This document shows positions 34,021-43,075 of a DNA stretch of 64,000 nt, piece by piece (positions within the stretch are counted from its first letter, which is position 1; each line of letters opens with the position of its first letter). Source of the DNA: Mesorhizobium sp. (lineage in GTDB: Bacteria > Pseudomonadota > Alphaproteobacteria > Rhizobiales > Rhizobiaceae); NCBI RefSeq assembly GCF_004963255.1, contig NZ_SUGA01000014.1:1-64000 (forward strand), written 5' to 3'. Both the position numbers and the translations under genes were made by a program. The notes under the pieces are model-generated. The model was not told where the DNA came from. It was given only the letters and a program-made list of their open reading frames with translations, and made no database searches.

Positions 34021-34192
34021 CTTCGTCATCCACGGGCGAAGCGGACGCGGAGACCCGAGGATCCATTCCGTGACTTTGGCCGGGGGATGCAGCGGAGCAG
34101 AATTCTGCACGGTAGCAACGCCTTAGCATAACGGAATGGAATCTTTGGTCTGCGCGCGTCGCTTCGCTCCTTGCTCCGCCATGGAATGACGA
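34021..34192. repeat. Long imperfect intergenic palindrome, about 170 bp
   Basis: The left arm (34021-34072, CGTCATCC...GGATCCATTCCGTGAC) and right arm (34130-34192, GGAATGGAATC...GGAATGACGA) are imperfect inverted copies around a centre near 34100. The rest of 33949-34252 shows no gene. It has the form of a dispersed, RIME-like rhizobial repeat. Confidence 0.65.
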
Positions 34193-34252
34193 TGTTTGGA
34201 GGGCTTAGGGCAATTCCGGACGTTTGTGACGGTTCACCGAAACAGCGGCGAC

Positions 34253-35869
34253 CTATTTGCCGTTGCGAGCCGCGCCGAGGATCATCTCGGAAGCCTTCTG
34301 GCCGATCATCATGCTTGGCGCGTTGGTGTTGCCGCCGATCAGCTTCGGCATGACGGAGGCATCCGCAACTCGAAGCCCGTCCACGCCGCGAACCTTCAGC
34401 GTAGAGGGATCGACGACGGCCATGTCGTCCGTTCCCATCTTGCAAGTCCCGACCGGGTGATAGACGGTCAGCGCCTCGGCGCGCAGATAGGCGAGGATCT
34501 CGTCGTCGCTGCTTATATCCTTGCCCGGAAGCATCTCCTTGCCGCGCACCGCGTCGAATTCGGACGAGGCAAAAATCCGGCGCGCGATCTTGATGCCTTC
34601 GACCAGCACCATGGCGTCGTCTTCATGCGTGAAGAAGCGGTGGTCGATGAGGACGTCGCGGCCGGAATTGTCGCGCGACAGCCTGATCTCGCCCACGCTT
34701 TTTGGCCTCAGCACGCAGGTGTGAATGGCGTAGCCGTGACCATATTCGATCAGCCTGCCGCGATGGCTGCGATATCCGGGCACGAAATGGAACTGGATAT
34801 CGGGAAGGCCGTTCGCATACCTGGTCTTCGCAAAGCCGCCGGCTTCGACATAGTTGGTGGTGAGCATGCCCTTGCGGCGCGCGAAATACTGGAAAGGCGC
34901 CGCTGCCATGCGAGGCAGATTGGCTATCGACAGGCCGAGCGTCCTGGTGCTTCTGGAGCGCACGGTGATCATGCCATCGACATGGTCCTGCAGGTTCTTG
35001 CCGACGCCTGGCAGGTCGAGCACCGGCGTGATGCCGATCTGCTGCAGCTCATCTGCCGGTCCGATGCCGGAGGCGATGAGGATCCTGGGCGAGCTGATGG
35101 CGCCGGCCGAAAGCACAATCTCGCGGTTGGCCGAGAACATCTTCTGCTGGCCCTCATGCCGCACGCGCATCCCCGTGGCGCGGCCACCGGCAATTACAAG
35201 GTCGATCACCTCGCATTCTGTGAGCAGCGTCAGGTTCTTGCGGTCGAGCACCGGGCGCATGAAGGCGCTGAAGCTGCTGAAGCGCTGGCCGCGATCCTGG
35301 GTGACATTGTAGATCCCAAGGCCGAACTGGCTTTCGGCATTGAAGTCGGTGTTGGCGGGGAGGTCGGCGTTCTTGCCTGCCCTGACGAACGTGCTTGAAA
35401 GCACGTTCGGATCGCGCGGATTGTCGACCAGCAGCTCGCCGTCGCTGCCGTGATAGCGCGAGTCCTGGCCAAGCAGATTGCGCTCCAGCTTCCTGAACAC
35501 CGGCAGCACGTCGCGATACGCCCAGCCGGCGCAGCCGAGTTCGGCCCACTCGTCATAGTCCTCGGCGGCGCCGCGGATATAGACCATCGAGTTGATCGAG
35601 CTCGATCCGCCCAGCGCCTTGCCGCGGTTGACCGGAATGCTGCGGTTGTTGAGGTGCGGCTGCGGCACGCCGACGAAGCAATAGTCGTAGTTTGGGTTGC
35701 CGTAGAGCGAGAGGATGCCGGCCGGCACCTTGACCCGCAGGCTGTTATCGCTGCCGCCGGCCTCGATCAGGCACACGCTGACCGACGGGTCGGCGCTCAG
35801 CCGATTGGCCACCACGCAACCGGCCGAACCGGCGCCGACGACGATGTAGTCAAAGCTCTCAGCCTGCAT
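34253..35869 (-). CDS. GMC-family FAD oxidoreductase (choline/alcohol dehydrogenase-like)
   Basis: The 538-residue protein has the FAD motif FDYIVVGAGSAGCVVANRLS, the GMC signature GKALGGSSSINSMVYIRG (about residues 83-100), and the C-terminal active-site pair His in YHPVGTCKMG and Asn in GGNTNAP. Such enzymes oxidise alcohols to aldehydes, passing electrons to a quinone or oxygen. GAGGGG precedes ATG 35869. It is divergent from the flavin monooxygenase operon, suggesting shared regulation. Substrate unknown. Confidence 0.9.
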   Translation of the reverse strand: MQAESFDYIVVGAGSAGCVVANRLSADPSVSVCLIEAGGSDNSLRVKVPAGILSLYGNPNYDYCFVGVPQPHLNNRSIPVNRGKALGGSSSINSMVYIRGAAEDYDEWAELGCAGWAYRDVLPVFRKLERNLLGQDSRYHGSDGELLVDNPRDPNVLSSTFVRAGKNADLPANTDFNAESQFGLGIYNVTQDRGQRFSSFSAFMRPVLDRKNLTLLTECEVIDLVIAGGRATGMRVRHEGQQKMFSANREIVLSAGAISSPRILIASGIGPADELQQIGITPVLDLPGVGKNLQDHVDGMITVRSRSTRTLGLSIANLPRMAAAPFQYFARRKGMLTTNYVEAGGFAKTRYANGLPDIQFHFVPGYRSHRGRLIEYGHGYAIHTCVLRPKSVGEIRLSRDNSGRDVLIDHRFFTHEDDAMVLVEGIKIARRIFASSEFDAVRGKEMLPGKDISSDDEILAYLRAEALTVYHPVGTCKMGTDDMAVVDPSTLKVRGVDGLRVADASVMPKLIGGNTNAPSMMIGQKASEMILGAARNGK

Positions 35870-36095
35870 CCCAGCCCCTCGAGAATGCCGGAACTCTAGG
35901 TGCGTCTCTCGGCGCGAGAAATTCGGAAATGGTTACGCGTGACTTCGGAGATTCGTTATGGGCTCGCGCTGGTACGTGCTGCTACTTGTGAGCGCCAGAA
36001 GCGGTCGGATGGCGCAGCCTGTCTGCATCCACCATGACCAGGTCGGTTACATCCCGCGCGGCGGAAGCTGTCGGATAATCAAAAAAGGACTGAGC

Positions 36096-37370
36096 ATGTC
36101 GGTTGAGACGATAGACACGCTTGTCGTTGGCGGCGGCCAGGCGGGGGTGGCCATGAGCGAGCACCTGAGCAAATGCGGGGTGCCCCATCTCGTCCTCGAG
36201 CGCGGCCGGATTGCCGAGCGCTGGCGCTCGCAGCGCTGGGATTCGCTGGTCGCCAACGGCCCGGCCTGGCACGACCGTTTCCCGGGCATGGAGTTTCCGG
36301 TGACAGGACCCGATGGCTTTCCTTCCAAGGAAGAGGTCGCCGACTATTTCGTCGCCTACGCAAAGCAGATCAACGCGCCGATCCGCTGCGGCGTCGAGGT
36401 CAAGCTCGTGCAGAGGAATGTCGGCCGTCCCGGATTCCGCGTCGAGACGTCGGATGGCGTGATCCAAGCCAACAGCGTCGTTGCCGCGACCGGACCTTTC
36501 CAGGTCCCCGTCATCCCCTCTCTCGTTCCTGCCGATGCCGGCCTCCTGCAAATCCACTCCAGCGCGTACCGCAATCCGGCGCAACTGCCGAAGGGCGCGG
36601 TGCTGGTGGTCGGCGCGGGATCTTCGGGCGTGCAGATTGCCGATGAGCTGCAGCGCGCCGGAAGGCGCGTTTATCTCTCGGTCGGCCCGCACGATCGTCC
36701 GCCGCGTTCCTATCGCGGGCGCGACTTCTGCTGGTGGCTCGGCGTGCTCGGCAAATGGGATCTCGAAACGCCAGGGCCTGGCACGGAACATGTCACGATC
36801 GCTGTGAGCGGCGCGCGCGGCGGCGAGACGATCGACTTCCGCCGCCTGGCCGCGCAGGGGCTCACCCTCGTCGGCATGACGAAGGCATACCAGGACGGCG
36901 TGATGAGTTTCGCGCCGGATCTCGCGAAAAATATTGCACGAGGCGACGCCAATCTGATGTCGCTGCTGGACGAGGCCGACGCCTATGTCGCGCGCAACGG
37001 CCTCGACCTCCCGGAAGAGCCCGCTCTCCGTAAACTAGGGCCGGAGCCGGATTGCGTGACCAATCCGATCCTCGAGCTTGATCTGGCCAAGGCCGGGATC
37101 GCGACAATCATCTGGGCGACGGGCTTCGCCGTCGACTACAGCTGGCTGAAGGTCGATGCCTTCGACGAGAAAGGCCGGCCAAGGCACCATCGCGGCGTCT
37201 CGACCGAACCCGGGATTTATTTCCTGGGACTGCCCTGGCAGTCGCGCAGGGGGTCGAGCTTCATCTGGGGCGTCTGGCACGATGCCAAGCATGTCGCCGA
37301 CCGTATCTCGACGCAGCGCAAATATCTCGCCTACCATGCCGCCGCGAAGCGCGAGCCCGTGGACGCCTGA
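36096..37370 (+). CDS. Flavin-containing monooxygenase-like NAD(P)/FAD oxidoreductase
   Basis: The 424-residue protein has two Rossmann motifs: FAD-binding DTLVVGGGQAGVAMSEHL at the N-terminus and NAD(P)-binding GAVLVVGAGSSGVQIADELQ at about residues 168-187. It also has WATGFAVDYSWL near the C-terminus. It probably hydroxylates or oxidises a small organic (often nitrogenous) substrate. AAGGAC precedes ATG 36096. A RidA gene follows 36 bp later. Confidence 0.8.
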   Translation: MSVETIDTLVVGGGQAGVAMSEHLSKCGVPHLVLERGRIAERWRSQRWDSLVANGPAWHDRFPGMEFPVTGPDGFPSKEEVADYFVAYAKQINAPIRCGVEVKLVQRNVGRPGFRVETSDGVIQANSVVAATGPFQVPVIPSLVPADAGLLQIHSSAYRNPAQLPKGAVLVVGAGSSGVQIADELQRAGRRVYLSVGPHDRPPRSYRGRDFCWWLGVLGKWDLETPGPGTEHVTIAVSGARGGETIDFRRLAAQGLTLVGMTKAYQDGVMSFAPDLAKNIARGDANLMSLLDEADAYVARNGLDLPEEPALRKLGPEPDCVTNPILELDLAKAGIATIIWATGFAVDYSWLKVDAFDEKGRPRHHRGVSTEPGIYFLGLPWQSRRGSSFIWGVWHDAKHVADRISTQRKYLAYHAAAKREPVDA

Positions 37371-37406
37371 CCCAAGCTGCGAGCCCGACCCCTCATGGAG
37401 ACCAAG

Positions 37407-37823
37407 ATGGCGCATACGCGAATTCGCAAATTCAACACCAAGGAAACCTATCCTGAGCAGAAGCTCGACAACGATCTCTGCCAGGCCGTCGTCACGCGGG
37501 GCGGCCGCACCGTCTATCTGCGCGGACAGTGCCCGCAGGATCTCGACACGGCCAAGAACATCGACAGCCACGATCCGGCCGAGCAGACACACAAGGTCAT
37601 GCAGAATATCAGGCAGCTCATCGAGGAGTGCGGCGGCACGATGGAGCATCTGGTGAAGGTGGTCGTCTACATCACCGATGTCCGCCATCGCGAGGCCGTC
37701 TACCGGACGATGGGCGAATACATCAAGGGCGTGCATCCGGTTTCGACCGGGCTGGTGGTGTCGGCGCTGGCGCGGCCGGAATGGCTGGTCGAGATCGACG
37801 GCACCGCCGTCATTCCGGACTGA
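37407..37823 (+). CDS. RidA/YjgF/Rid-family protein
   Basis: The 138-residue product has the Rid-family layout: VYLRGQCPQDLD at the strand-loop, ETHKV-like QTHKVMQNIRQLIEECG and a C-terminal HPVSTGLVVSALARPEWLVE. The canonical Arg of RidA's ligand site is not clear (the stretch reads VSALARPEWLVEID). Rid proteins hydrolyse reactive enamines/imines, fitting an amine-oxidising pathway. ATG 37407 has GGAG six bases upstream; the DUF1028 gene begins 5 bp after its stop. Confidence 0.85.
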   Translation: MAHTRIRKFNTKETYPEQKLDNDLCQAVVTRGGRTVYLRGQCPQDLDTAKNIDSHDPAEQTHKVMQNIRQLIEECGGTMEHLVKVVVYITDVRHREAVYRTMGEYIKGVHPVSTGLVVSALARPEWLVEIDGTAVIPD

Positions 37824-37828
37824 TCGCG

Positions 37829-38503
37829 ATGACCTTCTCCATCGTCGCGCGCTGCCGGCGTACGGGCATGTTCGGGGTGGCGGTGTCCTCGTCGTCCCCT
37901 GCGGTCGCGGCGCGCTGCGCCTATGCGCGGGCCGGCGTCGGCGCGGTTGCCAGCCAGAACGTCACCGACCCGACGCTCGGCGTCCGGGCGCTGGAGCTGA
38001 TGGCGCGGGGCGCCTCCGCTGCCGAGGCCGTCGCGATCATCAAGCGCACGGCCGCCTTCAGCGAATATCGGCAGGTGCTGGCGGTCGACGCGGCCGGCGG
38101 CAGCGCGATCCATTCCGGGCCGAAGGCGCTCGGTATCTGGGCCGAGGCACGCGGCGAGGATGTCGCCTGCGGCGGCAATTTGCTCGCAAACGGCGGCGTC
38201 CCGCAAGCTATGGTCGATGCCTTCCTCGCTTCCGAAGGCGATCTCGGTGATCGGCTGATCGCCACGATGCGCGCCGCGCTCAAGGCGGGCGGGGAGGCCG
38301 GGCCCGTCCGCTCCGCCGGCATGAAGCTGGTGCGCGATGTCTCCTGGCCTGTCGCCGACCTGCGCTGCGACTGGACCGAGGAGTGTCCGATCGAGCAGCT
38401 GGCTGCGCTGTGGGATATCTACAAGCCCCAGCTCGACGCCTATGTCACCCGCGCCATCAACCCGTCCGACGCGCCGAGCTACGGCGTTCCTGGTGACGAA
38501 TAG
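37829..38503 (+). CDS. DUF1028 Ntn-hydrolase-like protein
   Basis: The 224-residue protein begins MTFSIVARCRRTGMFGVAVS with SSSPAVAARCAYARAGVGAV, the DUF1028 hallmark. Family members adopt an Ntn-hydrolase-like fold; the activity is uncertain (amidohydrolase suspected). Coupled to RidA and the monooxygenase, so it may hydrolyse an amide or imine product in the same pathway. Confidence 0.85.
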   Translation: MTFSIVARCRRTGMFGVAVSSSSPAVAARCAYARAGVGAVASQNVTDPTLGVRALELMARGASAAEAVAIIKRTAAFSEYRQVLAVDAAGGSAIHSGPKALGIWAEARGEDVACGGNLLANGGVPQAMVDAFLASEGDLGDRLIATMRAALKAGGEAGPVRSAGMKLVRDVSWPVADLRCDWTEECPIEQLAALWDIYKPQLDAYVTRAINPSDAPSYGVPGDE

Positions 38504-38683
38504 TCCGACCGGTTCTGGACTCGGCATACGCGACCGGCGATTCCCTCGACCCGGCATCCAGAATAGGTGCGATGGTAGATGCGCGGCATGCCGCGAACGT
38601 CATGCGTTCTGAAGACCACCTGAATCAAGTACCGGGGAGCGGCCGCGACTTGATCGCCGGGTGCAAACCGGCAACATAGCGCC

Positions 38684-39613
38684 ATGCCGCTCCGTTTCAC
38701 GCTCAGACAGCTCGAATATTTCGTCGCCGTTGGCGAAGCCGGCTCGATCGCCAAGGCGGCCGAGCAGGTGAATGTCTCGCCGCCCTCGATTTCGGCTTCG
38801 ATCGCGCAGCTCGAAGCGGAGTTCGGCGTCCAGCTCTTCGTGCGCAAGCATTCGCACGCGCTGGCGCTGACGGCGGGCGGGCGCCTGTTCCTCAAGGAAG
38901 CCGCGCGGCTGCTCAACGACGCGGACGCGCTGCACGACATTGCCGGCGATATCGCGGAAAAGGTGCGCGGACCGCTGGCGGTCGGCTGTCTGCTGACTTT
39001 CGCGCAGATCGTGCTGCCGGCGCTGCGCAAAAAGTTCGAGGACGCCTATCCGGATGTGCGCGTCCGGCAGTTCGAGCGCAACCAGGGGCAATTGTTCGAG
39101 ATGCTGCAGCGTGGCGAAATAGATGCAGCACTTACCTACGATCTCGAACTGTCGCAGGACATGACGTTCGAGCCGCTGATGCAGTTGCCGGCCTATGTGA
39201 TGCTGCCGGCCGCGCATCGCCTGGCGGGGAGGGCGGGCATCACGCCGGAGGAACTTGTCGATGAGCCGATGGTGCTGCTCGATCTGCCCTACAGCCGCGA
39301 ATATTTTCTCTCGGCTTTCCAGGGCCTGCGGCCCAGGATCGCCGAGCGCACCGGCGACATCGCCGTGATGCGCTCGATGGTGGCCAACGGCTTCGGCTAC
39401 GGCATCGCCAATATGCGGCCGCTCAACGCCATGTCGCCGGATGGCAAATTGCTGGTCTTCGTGCCCTTGCTGGGCGACATCAGACCGCTGACCATGGGCA
39501 TTGCGCTGCCCAACGCCGAGCACCGCACGCTGACGGTGCAAGCCTTCATCGAACATTGCCGCCGCTTCGTCGTCGAGCAAGGCGTCTTCGGCACCGAACG
39601 CATCGTCAAGTGA
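38684..39613 (+). CDS. LysR-family transcriptional regulator
   Basis: This 309-residue regulator starts MPLRFTLRQLEYFVAVGEAG with the helix-turn-helix AKAAEQVNVSPPSISASIAQ, then the substrate-binding-like domain. It lies downstream of the monooxygenase/RidA/DUF1028 genes and converges on the ArgE-like gene with only 3 bp between stops. It is the only regulator in this 34-43 kb block, so it likely governs part of it. Confidence 0.85.
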   Translation: MPLRFTLRQLEYFVAVGEAGSIAKAAEQVNVSPPSISASIAQLEAEFGVQLFVRKHSHALALTAGGRLFLKEAARLLNDADALHDIAGDIAEKVRGPLAVGCLLTFAQIVLPALRKKFEDAYPDVRVRQFERNQGQLFEMLQRGEIDAALTYDLELSQDMTFEPLMQLPAYVMLPAAHRLAGRAGITPEELVDEPMVLLDLPYSREYFLSAFQGLRPRIAERTGDIAVMRSMVANGFGYGIANMRPLNAMSPDGKLLVFVPLLGDIRPLTMGIALPNAEHRTLTVQAFIEHCRRFVVEQGVFGTERIVK

Positions 39614-39616
39614 GAT

Positions 39617-40774
39617 TCACGGCCAGCCGTCGGCGAGCCGCGACAGCAGCCTCTCCAGCATCTCGTCGCAGCGCCGCAATTGTTCGACGCTGACGAATTC
39701 GTCAGGCTTGTGCCCCTGCGCCATGGAGCCCGGGCCGCAGACGACGGCGGGCGTGCCGAGATCGCGGCTGAACAATCCGCCTTCCGTGCCGAAGGCGACC
39801 TTCATGGTGCTGTTGGCGCCGGTCAGCGATTTGACAAACGCAACCGCTTCCGAAGCGGCCGGCGTGTCGAGGCCCGGATAGGTGTTGGTGATCTCGATGT
39901 CGATTGCCGCTTCGGGGGCGATCGAAGCGGCATCCGCGGCAATGCGCGCGGCCGCACTGCGCAGCCTGTCGAGGATGCCCGTGGCATCGTCGGCGGCGAC
40001 GTTGCGAATCTCGAAATCGACCACGCAAAGGTTGGGCACGATGTTGAGCGCAACGCCGGCATTGATCTTGCCGACATGCACGGTCGTGTACGGAATGTCG
40101 TAGTCGCCGTCGCGGGCGCCTTCTCTGGCCAGCCGGTCCTGCTCGTCGCGCAGGGCGCGCACGAAATCGCAGCCGAGATGGATGGCGTTGAGCGCCAGCG
40201 GGGCGAGAGCGGAGTGGCCTTCGCGTCCCCGGCAGACGGCGCGCGCCGCCAGCTTGCCCTTGTGCCCGGTGGCCACCTGCATGTTGGTCGGCTCGCCGAC
40301 GATGCACAGCAGCGGGCGTCGAGGCGCCGCGCTCAGCATGTCGATCAGATCGCGCACGCCGAGGCAGCCGACCTCCTCGTCACAGGAGAGCGCCAGATGC
40401 AAGGGCGTGCGCAGCGGCATCTTCGCGGCCTTGAGGCAGGCGGCGAGCGCTGAGGCGACAAAGCCCTTCATGTCCGCGGCGCCGCGCCCATAAAGCCTGC
40501 CGTCGCGTTCGGTCATGGAGAATGGCGGCAGCGTCCAGTTCTGGCCGTCGACAGGAACGACGTCGGTATGGCCGGACAGCATGATGCCGGGCCTGTCGGA
40601 CGGACCGATGGTGGCAAAGAGGTTGGCCTTGTGGCCGTCGACGCTGTGGATGAGCTGGCTGGCTAGGCCGCTCGTTTCGAGCAGGTCAGCCACATAGCTG
40701 ATGAGGTCGAGGTTCGACTCGCGGCTGACCGTCGGGAAGGAGATCAGCCGCTCGAGTATCCTGGTGCTGTCCAT
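39617..40774 (-). CDS. ArgE/DapE-type M20 deacylase (acetylornithine deacetylase-like)
   Basis: The 385-residue M20 metallopeptidase has the zinc motif MLSGHTDVVP (about residues 66-75), the bridging CDEEVG and a dimerisation domain in the middle. Its closest named activity is acetylornithine deacetylase (argE). Its place among catabolic flavoenzymes, away from arginine genes, suggests an alternative N-acyl amino-acid or amide substrate. ATG 40774 has a weak ribosome site. It is divergent from the TMADH-like gene. Confidence 0.85.
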   Translation of the reverse strand: MDSTRILERLISFPTVSRESNLDLISYVADLLETSGLASQLIHSVDGHKANLFATIGPSDRPGIMLSGHTDVVPVDGQNWTLPPFSMTERDGRLYGRGAADMKGFVASALAACLKAAKMPLRTPLHLALSCDEEVGCLGVRDLIDMLSAAPRRPLLCIVGEPTNMQVATGHKGKLAARAVCRGREGHSALAPLALNAIHLGCDFVRALRDEQDRLAREGARDGDYDIPYTTVHVGKINAGVALNIVPNLCVVDFEIRNVAADDATGILDRLRSAAARIAADAASIAPEAAIDIEITNTYPGLDTPAASEAVAFVKSLTGANSTMKVAFGTEGGLFSRDLGTPAVVCGPGSMAQGHKPDEFVSVEQLRRCDEMLERLLSRLADGWP

Positions 40775-40862
40775 GTCTCTTGTCCCGTTGCCGCAGCCGG
40801 TTGTCTACATCGTGCAATCGCCGCCCTGAAGTCGCATTTGGCTCAGCTTCGATTCATCGCAG

Positions 40863-40900
40863 GCTAATCCCCGGATGCACGATTAGGCCCGTCCTAATCC
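40863..40900. promoter_or_regulatory. Candidate LysR-type binding region
   Basis: A perfect dyad GATTAGG-N5-CCTAATC lies at 40881-40899, with an extra half-site GCTAATCC at 40863-40870, between the divergent ArgE-like and TMADH-like genes. Confidence 0.5.
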
Positions 40901-40994
40901 GCGCAGAAGAATTCCGTAGTTTTCCCGTGCCGGGGCCAACTTATGAGTAATCTCAGCCGACCGGCAGGACCGACCCGGCATGAAGGAAGCTATT

Positions 40995-43064
40995 ATGCGC
41001 GACCCACGCTACGACATTCTGTTCGAGCCGATGAAGATCGGCCCGGTGACGGCCAAGAACCGCTTCTATCAGGTTCCGCACTGCAATGGCGGCGGTTACC
41101 GCGATCCGTCGGCCGCGGCCGAGATGCGGCGCATGAAGTCCGAAGGCGGATGGGGCGTCATCTTCACCGAGCAGACGGAGATGCACCACACCTCGGAGAT
41201 CACGCCCTTCATCGAGCTCAGGCTGTGGGACGACGCCGACATTCCGGCGCTCGCCAAGATGGCGAAAGCCATGCACGCGCATGGCGCACTCGCCGGCATC
41301 CAGCTCGCCTATTCCGGCGTCAACGGTCCCAATCTCTACACCAAGGAAGTGCCGCGCGGGCCGTCGGCTTTGCCGATCCGCACCTTCACCAACGATCCGG
41401 TTCAGGCGCGGGCCATGGACAGAGAGGATATACGCGATCTGCGCCGCTGGCACCGCAATGCCTTCAAACGCGCCAGGCAGGCAGGTTTCGATTTGGTCTG
41501 TCTCTACGGCGCGCACGGCTTTGGCATCATCCAGCATTTCCTGTCCACCGCCACCAACCAGCGCAGCGACGAATATGGCGGCTCGCTGGAAAACCGCTCG
41601 CGGCTGATGCGCGAGCTGATCGAGGAAGGGCGCGACGCGATCGGTGACACGTGCGGGCTGACGCTCAGGCTGTCGCTGGACGAGATGATCGGCGAGCTCG
41701 GCTTCGCCAATTCCGAAGTCCGCGACATGATCGAGATGCATGCCGAGCTGCCCGATCTCTGGGACCTCGCCCATGGCGCCTGGGAGGATTGCTCGGGACC
41801 CTCGCGCTTCAAGGAAGAGGCGGCGCAGGAGAGCCTCGTCTCCGGCATCAAGAAGCTGACCTCGAAGCCGGTCGTCGGCGTCGGCCGCTTCACCTCGCCG
41901 GATGTGATGGTGAGGATGATCAAGTCCGGCAAGCTCGACTTCATCGGTTGCGCCCGCCCGTCGATCGCCGATCCCTTCCTGCCGAAGAAGGTGGAGGAGG
42001 GCCGCATCGAGGACATACGCGAATGCATCGGCTGCAACATCTGCATCACCGGAGATATGACCATGTCGATCTCGCGCTGCACGCAGAACCCGACCTTCAT
42101 GGAGGAATGGCGCAAGGGCTGGCATCCGGAGCGCATGCAGGCTAAGGGCGACAGCGACAGCGTGCTGATCGTCGGCGCTGGGCCGGCCGGGCTCGAGGCC
42201 GCGCGCGCGCTCGGCCTGCGCGGCTACCAGGTGGCCTTGGCGGAAGCGGGCACCGAGCTTGGCGGCCGCGTGGCACGCGAGTGCCGGCTGCCGGGCCTGT
42301 CGGCCTGGGGCAGAGTGCGCGACTATCGCCAGTACCAGCTCAGCCAGATGCCGAATGTCGACATCTATTTCGAGAGCCGGCTGTCGGCGGACGACATCCT
42401 GTCCTTCGGCTTCCAGAACGTCGCCATCGCAACCGGGTCGAACTGGCGGCGCGACGGCGTGGCGCGCGCCCATGTCGTGCCGATGCCGATCGACGCCGCC
42501 ATGCCGGTCTACACGCCGGACGATCTGATGGACGGCAAGGTGCCGAACGGCAATGTCGTGCTGTTCGACGACGACCACTATTACATGGGCGGAGTTCTTG
42601 CCGAACTGATGGCGCGGCGGGGCGCCAAGGTGACCCTGGTGACGCCTTCGGCCTACGTGTCGGACTGGACCCGCAACACGCTGGAGCAGGGCGCCATCCA
42701 CCGCCGTCTGGCGGAGCTGGGGGTTAATATCGTCCTCAACAGGACCGTCACGAGCATCGTGTCGGGCGGCGTGGTCACGGCCTGCGTCTACACCGGCGTG
42801 CGCCAGGAACTGGCAGCCGATGCCGTCGTCCTGGTCGCATCACGCAACCAGGACGACGCGGTCTGGCGCGAGCTGAAAGGCCGGGAGATCGAATGGGCCG
42901 GCAACGGCATCCGTTCGATCAAGGTCATCGGCGACGCCGAGGCGCCGGGGCCGATCGCCTGGGCCACCTATGCCGGCCACCGCTTCGCCCGCGAGCTGGA
43001 CGAAGCCGATATCGGTGACGCCCTGCCTTTCCGGCGTGAGGTGACGGCGCTGGCGGCGGATTAG
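40995..43064 (+). CDS. Trimethylamine-dehydrogenase-family flavoprotein (old-yellow-enzyme/4Fe-4S/FAD-like domains)
   Basis: The 689-residue protein has an N-terminal FMN barrel (RDPRYDILFEPMKIGPVTAK, NRFYQVPHCNGGG), the 4Fe-4S cluster CIGCNICITGDMTMSISRC with a C-x2-C-x2-C-x11-C spacing, and a C-terminal Rossmann domain (SVLIVGAGPAGLEAARALGL). Counting from MRDP, the Cys in VPHC is residue 30, matching the FMN-linked Cys30 of TMADH. ATG 40995 is supported by AAGGAAG at 40982. The substrate amine is unknown; the tyrosine of the TMADH aromatic bowl appears changed. Confidence 0.85.
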   Translation: MRDPRYDILFEPMKIGPVTAKNRFYQVPHCNGGGYRDPSAAAEMRRMKSEGGWGVIFTEQTEMHHTSEITPFIELRLWDDADIPALAKMAKAMHAHGALAGIQLAYSGVNGPNLYTKEVPRGPSALPIRTFTNDPVQARAMDREDIRDLRRWHRNAFKRARQAGFDLVCLYGAHGFGIIQHFLSTATNQRSDEYGGSLENRSRLMRELIEEGRDAIGDTCGLTLRLSLDEMIGELGFANSEVRDMIEMHAELPDLWDLAHGAWEDCSGPSRFKEEAAQESLVSGIKKLTSKPVVGVGRFTSPDVMVRMIKSGKLDFIGCARPSIADPFLPKKVEEGRIEDIRECIGCNICITGDMTMSISRCTQNPTFMEEWRKGWHPERMQAKGDSDSVLIVGAGPAGLEAARALGLRGYQVALAEAGTELGGRVARECRLPGLSAWGRVRDYRQYQLSQMPNVDIYFESRLSADDILSFGFQNVAIATGSNWRRDGVARAHVVPMPIDAAMPVYTPDDLMDGKVPNGNVVLFDDDHYYMGGVLAELMARRGAKVTLVTPSAYVSDWTRNTLEQGAIHRRLAELGVNIVLNRTVTSIVSGGVVTACVYTGVRQELAADAVVLVASRNQDDAVWRELKGREIEWAGNGIRSIKVIGDAEAPGPIAWATYAGHRFARELDEADIGDALPFRREVTALAAD

Positions 43065-43075
43065 AGCGGTTCAGC

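Noticed and set aside
40953..42701. 582-codon minus-strand frame
   Set aside because: Antisense to the TMADH-family gene, whose motifs are complete; the His/Arg-rich translation is typical of a GC-rich shadow frame.
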